Source: Acinetobacter lwoffii (GTDB taxonomy: Bacteria > Pseudomonadota > Gammaproteobacteria > Pseudomonadales > Moraxellaceae). Taken from it: DNA of 64,000 nucleotides. Shown in pieces: positions 56,904 to 64,000 of the stretch (within the stretch, counting starts at the first letter, position 1; each line of letters starts with the position of its first letter). The notes under the pieces are model-generated. The model saw only the letters and a program-made list of their open reading frames with translations. It had not been told where the DNA came from and did not search any database. The stretch covers positions 877,702 to 941,701 of the forward strand of contig NZ_CP059081.1 in NCBI RefSeq assembly GCF_015602705.1, given 5' to 3'. The translations under genes and the position numbers were made by a program.

Positions 56904-57983
56904 ATGCGCGCGTACAACTTCTGTGCTGGTCCTGCTGCATTACCGACTGCCGTACTTGAAAAAGCTCAAGCTGAAATGCTTGACTGGCATGGCAAAGGTC
57001 TTTCGATCATGGAAATGAGCCACCGTAGTTCCGACTATGTTGCCATGGCTGAAAAAGCGGAAGCAGACCTGCGCAAACTCATGAATATTCCTGAGAATTA
57101 CAAAGTATTGTTCTTGCAGGGTGGGGCATCACTACAGTTCTCGGCAATTCCATTGAACTTGCTTGGCAAAAACAACAAAGCAGACTATATCGATACCGGC
57201 ATCTGGTCAGAAAAAGCTTTGAAAGAAGCGCAACGTTATGGCGATATCAATGTTGTAAAAGCAGGTGTCCAAATTGATGGCAAATATGCGATCAGTGCAC
57301 AAAGCGAATGGAATCTTTCTGATGATGCAGCTTATGTGCATTATGCCGATAATGAAACCATTGGCGGTCTGCAATTTGCTTCAATTCCTGAAACAGATAA
57401 GCCATTAGTGTGCGATTATTCATCTAGTATTTTATCTGCGCCAGTAGATGTCTCTAAATTTGGTTTGATCTATGCGGGTGCGCAAAAGAATATCGGGCCT
57501 GCTGGTTTAACGCTGGTGATCATTCGTGAAGATTTACTTGATCAAGCTAAACCTGAAATTCCAAGCATCTTGAAATATTCAGATCAAGCGAAAAATGGCT
57601 CAATGGTTAACACACCATCAACTTATGCATGGTACTTGTCTGGTCTGGTGTTTGAGTGGTTGCTAGAAAATGGCGGTGTAGATGCCATGCACAAAGTGAA
57701 CCTTGAGAAAGCTAACTTGCTTTATGGTTATATCGATCAAAGCGATTTTTATGCGAATCCGATTGCAAAAGCAAACCGTTCGATCATGAACGTACCATTT
57801 ACTTTGGCCAATGCAGATCTTGAGAAACAGTTCCTGAAAGAAGCTGAAGCGCAGCATTTATTGAATCTTGCTGGTCACCGTTCGGTTGGCGGTATGCGCG
57901 CAAGTATTTATAATGCCGTGCCTTTAGAGGGCGTGCAGGCATTGGTGAACTTTATGGATGACTTTGCCAAACGCAATGGTTAA
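56904..57983 (+). CDS. serC: Phosphoserine aminotransferase
   Basis: A 359-residue PLP enzyme that makes phosphoserine from 3-phosphohydroxypyruvate; it also serves pyridoxine synthesis, linking it with pdxB. The PLP lysine is Lys195 in AGAQKNIGPAG. The N-terminus MRAYNFCAGPAALPTAVLE and C-terminal GHRSVGGMRASIYNA are typical. I chose the ATG at 56904 with GAAAGGA upstream; the open frame reaches a TTG nine codons earlier. Confidence 0.97.
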   Translation: MRAYNFCAGPAALPTAVLEKAQAEMLDWHGKGLSIMEMSHRSSDYVAMAEKAEADLRKLMNIPENYKVLFLQGGASLQFSAIPLNLLGKNNKADYIDTGIWSEKALKEAQRYGDINVVKAGVQIDGKYAISAQSEWNLSDDAAYVHYADNETIGGLQFASIPETDKPLVCDYSSSILSAPVDVSKFGLIYAGAQKNIGPAGLTLVIIREDLLDQAKPEIPSILKYSDQAKNGSMVNTPSTYAWYLSGLVFEWLLENGGVDAMHKVNLEKANLLYGYIDQSDFYANPIAKANRSIMNVPFTLANADLEKQFLKEAEAQHLLNLAGHRSVGGMRASIYNAVPLEGVQALVNFMDDFAKRNG

Positions 57984-57994
57984 TTCCTGAAACG

Positions 57995-58022
57995 AAAAAA
58001 CCCAGCACAGGCTGGGTTTTTT
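57995..58022 (+). terminator. Terminator of serC
   Basis: AAAAAACCCAGC/GCTGGGTTTTTT stem with an ACAG loop. Confidence 0.92.
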
Positions 58023-58037
58023 ATGAATACAATAATT

Positions 58038-58178
58038 TTAGAAAATAAAAGTATGCAGGATGAATCCGCAGATCAGCATCCCCAACATGAAAAAAAGGCA
58101 GGACATCATATCAATATTATAGCGGGAGCTAAGATGATGCTCGACCTGTTGTAATGTTTCTTCTTGCACGATTTTCAT
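58038..58178 (-). CDS. Possible small membrane protein, 46 aa
   Basis: A 46-codon ORF on the minus strand, too short for standard calling. The first 24 residues are polar (MKIVQEETLQQVEHHLSSRY), then a hydrophobic segment of about 20 residues (MMSCLFFMLGMLICGFILHT) ends in FIF. The polar-then-hydrophobic design is typical of single-pass small membrane proteins. A GGAC stretch 12-15 bases upstream is only a weak ribosome-binding site. It lies between the serC terminator and an AT-rich region. No homologue is known to me. Confidence 0.5.
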   Translation of the reverse strand: MKIVQEETLQQVEHHLSSRYNIDMMSCLFFMLGMLICGFILHTFIF

Positions 58179-58564
58179 AGATATTTATTGTCCGATCTAT
58201 TTATCGTTAATACTAATTTGTTGTGAGTATTTTTATCATAAAAAATTGATTAAATAAAGTACATTTTTGATTAAAGAGCATAAATTTTCATTTTATTTAA
58301 ATATCAGATTTGCACGACATCAGATTATTTATATGAGAAATCAAATGCTTATTTTTACAAGGTTTTTAAGGTTATTTTAAATATTTAAAATGAATTCATT
58401 TGAATTTAAAAATGTGGATAACTTGGTTTTTCATGACTTTAAATAGATTATTAAGCCAGAAAATATGTATAAAAAATAATCAAAAATTAAAATGACAAAT
58501 AAGGATATAGATGGATTAAAAGAAGATACCCATCAAAATGAATATCTTCTGTATATGTTTGAAC
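58179..58564. other. AT-rich region without a convincing gene
   Basis: About 390 very AT-rich bases. A 14-base perfect palindrome AAATGAATTCATTT lies at 58388-58401. A plus-strand open frame from 58492 overlaps the real minus-strand gene and is judged a shadow. The 46-codon ORF would be transcribed from here. Confidence 0.5.
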
Positions 58565-59497
58565 TTAGGCCACTTTTCTATAAATATTGGCCTGAATCCA
58601 CAAGTTGCCACGAATATACTGACCAATCTGGAAGTTTTTGTACTGGTCATTCCGCGTTGCAATCCGGATCAAGGTCGCAGGCTGGTCTTCATCATGAATC
58701 AGGGTGACATCATACAGGGTATAGTCCTGACCCATAAATTGCATGGTGGTTTTACCGACAATATTGCCCTGGAACCAGGCTTCATCTTCCTGACCCATGG
58801 TTTCGCCGTATAGATAAGCCACCATTTTAGAAAAATCTACGGTGACAGGTTCTTTATCTTCTTCGGACTGCGGCTGCCAGGCATCAATCTGTTCCTGCAA
58901 ATTATCCGGCGCTACACCATTATTGGCAGCCAGAATATCGTTCAAGGCACGGTGGTGCTTGATCGAAGCCGGATCATCAACCACCAGATGCTCATGATCT
59001 GCAACCGCTTCAAGTTCATAGGCCCAGCCATTCAGATTTACCACATAGGACTGGTCTTTTTCATAATGCGGGTGATTGACGCTATACAGGCTATCGAAAG
59101 CGTAAATAATATTGTTAGCACCTAAATTTAGGCGCAATACAGCCTGAGTGTTGGATTTACAGCTAATAATCCGGTCAATCGTGGCTTTCACCTGATAAGG
59201 ACTGTCAAAGCACGGAAATGCAGTTTTTACTGCTTGAGGTTTGTTGTTTTCGACGGCAATCACCTGACTCAACTGTACCGCAGCTTTACTCGGTCCCTGA
59301 ATCAGCCAAGTCTCTGCATCCATATCACATTCTTGTGTACAAAGGCCCATCGGCATGATTGGTTCATCAAGAGCTTTGCCTAACCACTGTGGAACATCTG
59401 TGCCAGGGTTGTCGGTGAGCAAGGTCCAATGTTCGACATGACTACCGAAATTTTGATCATCAATGGTGATGATCTCTGGGCTATTCTGATTTTTCAT
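58565..59497 (-). CDS. Hypothetical protein, about 310 aa
   Basis: I do not recognise the family. It is a soluble-looking acidic protein without a signal peptide. Cysteines occur at GLCTQECDMD, AFPCFDSP and ISCKS, which might bind metal. An acidic-rich middle (QEQIDAWQPQSEEDKEP) splits two beta-rich halves. The ATG at 59497 is preferred to a GTG two codons upstream. A 229-base divergent region separates it from the DUF188 gene. Codon use is core-like. Confidence 0.75.
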   Translation of the reverse strand: MKNQNSPEIITIDDQNFGSHVEHWTLLTDNPGTDVPQWLGKALDEPIMPMGLCTQECDMDAETWLIQGPSKAAVQLSQVIAVENNKPQAVKTAFPCFDSPYQVKATIDRIISCKSNTQAVLRLNLGANNIIYAFDSLYSVNHPHYEKDQSYVVNLNGWAYELEAVADHEHLVVDDPASIKHHRALNDILAANNGVAPDNLQEQIDAWQPQSEEDKEPVTVDFSKMVAYLYGETMGQEDEAWFQGNIVGKTTMQFMGQDYTLYDVTLIHDEDQPATLIRIATRNDQYKNFQIGQYIRGNLWIQANIYRKVA

Positions 59498-59732
59498 ATG
59501 CACAATTGATCTTGGATGATGTATTTATAGTTAATCGAGGGTCATTGCGATTTTTCAAGTCAATCGAATGAATTTTAAAATTAAAATGCCAGTCAAATGA
59601 AGTCAATTTTTTTTCTCGCGTGAATCATGCCAGTTTTACCGGGCACATACTTTTTAAAATATTGATGACAGATGCAATGAAAATGGAGCGATTTAATCAT
59701 CAACCTGATCACTGCAATTTGCTAGAATAACC

Positions 59733-60233
59733 ATGATTTATACCTTAATGGGAAGCCCTGTGTTGCCATTCAAACTTTGGGTCGATGCCGATGCATTGCC
59801 CCGTATGCTGCGAGATGTGATTATTCGTGCTTCGGATCGCTATCAGCTGGAAGTCACTTTTGTTGCCAATCAGCCAGTCGGAATCACACCTTCGGTCAGA
59901 ATTAATTCAATTCAGGTGATGAGTGGGGCGGATGCGGCAGATAAAGAAATTATTCTGCGCATGAAAGAGCATGATATTGTCATGACCCAAGATATTCCCT
60001 TGGCTGCGGAAGTGATTGAAAAAGGCGGTATTGCGATTCATCCCCGTGGTGAAATTTATACTACGGCCAATGTGAAAGCGCGCTTACACCTGCGCGATTT
60101 TATGGACAGCCTACGCGGAGCTGGCGTGCAAACGGGCGGTCCGCCACCGATTTCAGAGCGGGATAAACGCGAATTTTCCAGTGCACTCGATCAGACCATC
60201 CAAAAACAAAAACGTAAAACTTCCGCGCTTTAA
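59733..60233 (+). CDS. YaiI/YqxD (DUF188, UPF0178) family protein
   Basis: A 166-residue protein of a PIN-like nuclease-fold family of unknown role. The pattern [49 protein letters not shown] and [19 protein letters not shown] matches E. coli YaiI, including the conserved acidic residues. A short basic tail follows. An ATG after five residues is an alternative start. The DMT transporter gene starts about 20 bases after the stop. Confidence 0.9.
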   Translation: MIYTLMGSPVLPFKLWVDADALPRMLRDVIIRASDRYQLEVTFVANQPVGITPSVRINSIQVMSGADAADKEIILRMKEHDIVMTQDIPLAAEVIEKGGIAIHPRGEIYTTANVKARLHLRDFMDSLRGAGVQTGGPPPISERDKREFSSALDQTIQKQKRKTSAL

Positions 60234-60254
60234 GCCTTATTCAGAGTGACTCGC

Positions 60255-61169
60255 ATGCCCACACAAACCAATATGATTGCCACCTATCTTTTATTGGTTT
60301 TTATCTGGGCGACGACACCGCTGGCGATTGTCTGGAGTGTGACGGATTTACATCCGCTCTGGGCTTTGGCATTGCGCTTCTTTCTGGCTTTGCCTTTTGC
60401 ATTTGCCTTGTTGTGGCTGTTTAAAACCCATTTTCCCTTAGATAAATTATCCATGCACAGTTATCTGGCTGGCGCATGCAGTTTTATCGGCTCACAGATT
60501 TTCACCTATCTGGCCACGGATTATCTGAGTTCAGGCATTATTGCCCTGATGTTCGGACTGGCGCCGATTATTACCGGTTTAATTGGCCGTTTTGTATTTC
60601 AGCTTAAGCTCTATCCTTCGCAGTGGGGTGGTATGGCGATTGCCTTGCTGGGTCTGGGCATTATCTGTGTGGGTGGCAAAGATCAGCATATACAGCCGAT
60701 TGGCATAGGCCTGATGTTGCTCAGTGTTTTTATTTACTGTGTTTCGATGTTCTGGGTGAAAAAAGTCAATGCACCTTTAGAACCTATGGCGCAAGCTGCC
60801 GGTTCTATTGCAGTTTCAGCGGTGATGGCCTGTGCCATGTTACCGTTTATCTGGCAATTTGCACCGACCCAAATTCCGCAGGCTAAATCGCTGATCGGAC
60901 TCAGCTATGCAGTGATCATGGCGTCCCTGATTGCAATGTTCTGTTATTTTAAACTGGTGCAGAAAATCAAGGCGAACACTTTGTCATTGACCACCGTATT
61001 GACGCCGATGCTGGCCTTATTTGTCGGGGTGATTCTGAATGATGAAAAATTATCGGGTGGAGCAGTCTTTGGCGTCGTTATCTTACTGGCTGGTTTGTTG
61101 TTATATTTTTCCAGAGAAATTAAAGCGAGCTATAACGCTCGCCTTTCATCACCCAGCAGCACTGACTAA
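60255..61169 (+). CDS. EamA-type DMT superfamily transporter
   Basis: A 304-residue inner-membrane protein with ten hydrophobic helices in two EamA repeats (about 10-140 and 150-290). The GxxxR/K-like WALALRFFLALPFAFALL helix and ALLGLGIICVGG end of the first repeat are typical. The exported metabolite is unknown. The ATG at 60255 is preferred to a GTG three codons earlier. It converges closely with the PilZ gene. Confidence 0.88.
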   Translation: MPTQTNMIATYLLLVFIWATTPLAIVWSVTDLHPLWALALRFFLALPFAFALLWLFKTHFPLDKLSMHSYLAGACSFIGSQIFTYLATDYLSSGIIALMFGLAPIITGLIGRFVFQLKLYPSQWGGMAIALLGLGIICVGGKDQHIQPIGIGLMLLSVFIYCVSMFWVKKVNAPLEPMAQAAGSIAVSAVMACAMLPFIWQFAPTQIPQAKSLIGLSYAVIMASLIAMFCYFKLVQKIKANTLSLTTVLTPMLALFVGVILNDEKLSGGAVFGVVILLAGLLLYFSREIKASYNARLSSPSSTD

Positions 61170-61178
61170 AGCAGTAAT

Positions 61179-61742
61179 TTAGGCAAAGCGAGCCTTGACG
61201 CATTCACCCAGTTTGACACGGTCTTGGGGATGCATGGTAATAAAATATGCACCAGTCCGATATTTGCCATTTTCTTCTTCGCGACTGTAGGCCACCTGAG
61301 CGGTTGCTGCAATATGGAAGAAATTTTCCGGATGACTCAAAGTCACGTGCAGATAGGTGCCTTCAGCGATAGGGCGCTCATTAAAGAAACTAAAACCGGT
61401 TTCTGAAAAGTTCACTTGCTCTGGTACAGGTAACATGCTTTGTACAATTGCGTCATACAAAGAACCGGTAATAAGGTTTAACTTTTGATTAAATAAGGAT
61501 AAGATTCGAGCAATTTGTTGATCTTTTTCAGATAATTGTTCTAATTCGTAGTTAACCGCATGATCAAATTGATCTAGTTCTGCAAGTAGTAGAAAATAGC
61601 GGGGCAAGACGAAGTTAGGATCGTAAGGATCATTCAAGGCAACATCATCGGAAATAATCTGATAATTAATTCGTAAGGCAGCATCGATTCGAGACATGAC
61701 GCGTCTTTCCGTAAATCCGTTTGGATGCTGTACATTTTCCAT
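61179..61742 (-). CDS. PilZ domain protein
   Basis: A 187-residue cytoplasmic protein. The N-terminal ERRVMSRIDAALRI is a RxxxR-like c-di-GMP contact, and the C-terminal VNFSETGFSFF gives the (D/N)xSxxG motif; together they mark a PilZ c-di-GMP receptor. A helical part of about 60 residues (about 45-105) lies between the two, as in some flagellar-brake-like proteins. Only 20 bases separate its start from the Lol permease start. Confidence 0.85.
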   Translation of the reverse strand: MENVQHPNGFTERRVMSRIDAALRINYQIISDDVALNDPYDPNFVLPRYFLLLAELDQFDHAVNYELEQLSEKDQQIARILSLFNQKLNLITGSLYDAIVQSMLPVPEQVNFSETGFSFFNERPIAEGTYLHVTLSHPENFFHIAATAQVAYSREEENGKYRTGAYFITMHPQDRVKLGECVKARFA

Positions 61743-61762
61743 AATTTATTACCTCGGACTAG

Positions 61763-63004
61763 ATGGTTATGTTCAAACCAATCTCGCTGTATATAGGGTT
61801 GAAATATACTCGCGCACGGCGTAGTAACCACTTCATTTCTTTTATCGCGTTGGTCTCAATGATCGGCCTCACACTCGGTGTGGCAGTCCTCATTACAGTG
61901 TTGTCTGTGATGAATGGTTTTGACCGAGAGTTAAAGAATCGTGTCTTAGGAATGATACCTCAAGCGACTGTTTCCTCAACACAAATTTTAACAAATTGGC
62001 CAGAGCTTGCAAAGCAAATTGAAGGGCATGAGCATGTTCAGGGAGTCGCACCTTTTACTCAATTACAAGGCATGCTGACCGCACAGGGTCAGGTCGCCGG
62101 CATTATGGTCAGCGGGATTGAACCCGAGTATGAGAAAAAAGTTTCAATTATACAAAACCATATGGTTGAGGGCAGTATCGACAGCCTGAAAAAAGGTGAA
62201 TTTGGTATTGTTTTGGGCAAGCAAATGACCGATGCCATGGGTGTGGGTTTAAATGACAATATTACTCTGGTTTTGCCAGAAGCCACCCCATCACCAGCCG
62301 GTGTCGTCCCACGTTTTAAGCGTTTTAAAGTCGTGGGAATTTTCAGTATTGGTGCTGAAGTTGATTCTATGATGGGTTATATCGCTTTAAATGATGCGTC
62401 GACTTTACTGCGTCTTCCGGATGGTGCGCAGGGTGTGCGTATGAAGCTGGATGATATTTTCCTGGCACCACAAGTGTCTCAGGAAATCGTGCGTGATTTG
62501 CCGGGGAATTTCTATGCTTCGGACTGGACTTATACGCATGGTAACCTGTTCAGTGCGATTCAGATGGAAAAGGCCATGGTCAGCCTGCTTTTATTCCTGA
62601 TTGTTCTAGTCGCGGCATTTAATATTGTGTCTTCACTGGTAATGGTGGTGACGGATAAAAAATCAGACATTGCCATTTTAAGGACTTTGGGGGCTTCACC
62701 TGCCACCATTACCAAAATCTTTATGGTGCAAGGTACCGTGATTGGGGTGATTGGAACTTGTGCAGGGGCCATCCTCGGGATTATTGCGGCAACCAGTATC
62801 AGTAGCTTTATTGGCTGGCTCAACAATACTTTAGGCCTGAATATGTTTGATGCCTATTTTATTAACTACTTACCTTCGTATCTGCGCTGGCAGGATGTCT
62901 TGGTGATTGTAGGCTTGTCACTGGCACTCAGTTTTGTCGCGACAATTTATCCGGCTTTACGTGCAGCAAAAATTCAACCGGCAGAGGCTTTGCGTTATGA
63001 GTAA
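61763..63004 (+). CDS. lolC: Lipoprotein-releasing permease, LolC/LolE type
   Basis: A 413-residue inner-membrane subunit of the Lol exporter that extracts lipoproteins for transfer to LolA. One N-terminal helix follows YTRARRSNHFISFIALVSMIGLTLGV, then a periplasmic domain with FTQLQGMLTAQGQVAGIMVSGI, and three C-terminal helices. Only one permease gene precedes lolD, which fits a single LolF-like permease rather than a LolC/LolE pair. The stop overlaps the lolD start by eight bases. An alternative start is at 61769. Confidence 0.9.
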   Translation: MVMFKPISLYIGLKYTRARRSNHFISFIALVSMIGLTLGVAVLITVLSVMNGFDRELKNRVLGMIPQATVSSTQILTNWPELAKQIEGHEHVQGVAPFTQLQGMLTAQGQVAGIMVSGIEPEYEKKVSIIQNHMVEGSIDSLKKGEFGIVLGKQMTDAMGVGLNDNITLVLPEATPSPAGVVPRFKRFKVVGIFSIGAEVDSMMGYIALNDASTLLRLPDGAQGVRMKLDDIFLAPQVSQEIVRDLPGNFYASDWTYTHGNLFSAIQMEKAMVSLLLFLIVLVAAFNIVSSLVMVVTDKKSDIAILRTLGASPATITKIFMVQGTVIGVIGTCAGAILGIIAATSISSFIGWLNNTLGLNMFDAYFINYLPSYLRWQDVLVIVGLSLALSFVATIYPALRAAKIQPAEALRYE

Positions 63005-63680
63005 TCTGATTTTAGATGCCCAGAATATTCACAAATCCTTTACCGATGGCAAGGCCACTGTCGATGTGATTCGCGGCTTGTCGCTACAGGTAAAAGCAGG
63101 TGAGTTTGTTTCGATTGTAGGTTCAAGTGGTTCAGGCAAAAGTACCTTATTACATGTTTTGGGTGGATTGGATCGCCCGACGTCAGGTCAGGTCATGGTG
63201 AATGGCCGCCGTTTTGATACCTTGTCTGAAGCAGAACGCGGTTATGTGCGGAATGAGCATTTGGGCTTTGTTTATCAGTTTCATCACCTGTTGCCAGAAT
63301 TTACGGCACTGGAAAATGTGGCCATGCCGCTGATGTTACGCGACAACATGAAGTTTAAGGAAGCCAAACAGCAGGCCGAATATTTGCTGGAACGTGTTGG
63401 TCTTTCGCATCGTCTGACTCACAAGCCGGGTGAATTATCCGGAGGTGAGCGTCAGCGTGTAGCTTTGGCGCGTGCAGTGGTCGGTAAACCTAAACTGATG
63501 ATGGCCGATGAACCGACCGGCAACCTAGATCGTAAGACTGCAGCAAAGATTTTTGAACTGCTGACCGAATTGCAACGTGAGTTCAATATGGCGATGCTGA
63601 TTGTGACGCATGATGAACAGCTAGCCCATGCAGCAGATCGGATTTTACATATGCAGGATGGTCTCTGGATTGAACCATAA
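62997..63680 (+). CDS. lolD: Lipoprotein-releasing ATPase LolD
   Basis: A 227-residue ABC ATPase that powers the Lol permease. Walker A GSSGSGKST is at 42-50, the signature is LSGGERQR and Walker B is LMMADEPTGNLD. QFHHLLPEFTALENV is the LolD Q-loop signature. The ATG at 62997 starts within the last codons of the permease gene, so translation is coupled; a longer frame reading from 62934 is an artefact of overlap. comEC follows. Confidence 0.96.
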   Translation: MSNLILDAQNIHKSFTDGKATVDVIRGLSLQVKAGEFVSIVGSSGSGKSTLLHVLGGLDRPTSGQVMVNGRRFDTLSEAERGYVRNEHLGFVYQFHHLLPEFTALENVAMPLMLRDNMKFKEAKQQAEYLLERVGLSHRLTHKPGELSGGERQRVALARAVVGKPKLMMADEPTGNLDRKTAAKIFELLTELQREFNMAMLIVTHDEQLAHAADRILHMQDGLWIEP

Positions 63681-63706
63681 ATAACGAGAATATTCGCATT
63701 TGATTG

Positions 63707-63730
63707 AAGCTCACTCCGGTGGGCTTTATT
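63707..63730 (+). terminator. Weak terminator between lolD and comEC
   Basis: AAGCTCAC/GTGGGCTT stem with one G-T pair and a TCCG loop, followed by TATTATT rather than a solid T-tract. Confidence 0.5.
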
Positions 63731-63766
63731 ATTGGGCAAAATAATAACAAGACAGAATAAGATTCA

Positions 63767-64000
63767 ATGTTGCAGTGGCTATGTATTGGCTGGATTTTAG
63801 GCCTTGCGTGTATGGGGAAAAGTTTCCTGTCTGTTCAACTGAGCGGAACGGCAGTTTTGATCGTTGCGCTGTTGTGGTATCTGTGTTGCCATAAATTAAA
63901 GCTCATCTTGAATACACCACTGCGAAGCTTGTTGATCACTGGATCAAGCCTGCTTTTGGGACTATTTTTAGGTCATGCTTATGCCAATCTGCAACTGGCT
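63767..64000 (+). CDS. comEC: Start of competence protein ComEC/Rec2 (3' end outside window)
   Basis: The frame is open from the ATG at 63767 to the window end, 78 codons. The visible part has three or so hydrophobic segments (MLQWLCIGWILGLACMG, VLIVALLWYLCC, LLLGLFLGHAYANLQLA), as at the N-terminus of ComEC DNA-uptake channels, and Acinetobacter often carries comEC after lolD. The competence domain and the metallo-hydrolase domain would be outside, so the call rests on context and the N-terminal helices. Confidence 0.7.
   Translation, partial: MLQWLCIGWILGLACMGKSFLSVQLSGTAVLIVALLWYLCCHKLKLILNTPLRSLLITGSSLLLGLFLGHAYANLQLA

Noticed and set aside
58492..58707. Plus-strand open frame of 71 codons
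   Set aside because: It overlaps the minus-strand 310-aa gene for most of its length and has no coherent domain; it is a shadow frame.
62934..62996. Longer N-terminus for LolD from an upstream ATG
   Set aside because: It would run inside the permease gene, and the conserved LolD sequence starts at the ATG at 62997.

Overview
The window is a stretch of bacterial chromosome that is almost certainly Acinetobacter (Moraxellaceae). The gene orders dapF-xerC, lolC/E-type permease-lolD-comEC, lptM-lysA-dapF and etfB-etfA, the moderate AT-rich base composition, the GyrA quinolone-region residues Ser81/Glu85 and the many genus-style orphan genes all fit. No species can be named from the sequence alone. 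It is a core-genome region: no complete insertion sequence, prophage, integron or CRISPR array was seen.

Layout. 1-9.4 kb: the end of isocitrate lyase, two adjacent RND pump genes without partner genes, mgtE and a DUF4112 membrane protein. 9.4-19.6 kb: htpX, two lytic transglycosylases, ttcA, an SCP2 protein, greB, two near-identical tRNA-Ser(UGA) genes each with its own promoter, pdxB-epmA and cca. 19.6-28.3 kb (minus strand): maeB, a membrane c-di-GMP phosphodiesterase candidate, rsmE, metF and ahcY; ahcY has a clear SAH riboswitch in its leader. 28.5-35.5 kb: an AT-rich orphan with a HEPN-like motif, a Sel1 protein, a Fur-box-controlled PepSY operon, a Tim44-like protein and radA. 35.6-47.9 kb: AgcS and CycA transporters, lptM-lysA-dapF-hydrolase-xerC, an Lrp/LysE divergent pair, etfBA. 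48.2-56.6 kb: gyrA with large insertions in its C-terminal domain, a lipoprotein, and a four-gene TolC/HlyD/ABC-2 permease export operon without an ATPase gene. 56.9-64 kb: serC, a 46-codon membrane ORF, a DUF188 protein, a DMT transporter, a PilZ protein, the Lol exporter genes and the start of comEC.

Functional links. ahcY and metF both serve the activated methyl cycle, and the riboswitch would raise ahcY output when S-adenosylhomocysteine builds up. lysA and dapF share the diaminopimelate/lysine pathway. The PilZ protein and the EAL protein point to c-di-GMP signalling. The Lol permease and LolD form one lipoprotein-release machine. The most unusual signals are a symmetrical cluster of DnaA-box-like 9-mers inside nested inverted repeats upstream of ttcA, the GyrA insertions, the terminator-like hairpin that contains the cca Shine-Dalgarno, the HEPN-like orphan and the unannotated small membrane ORF.
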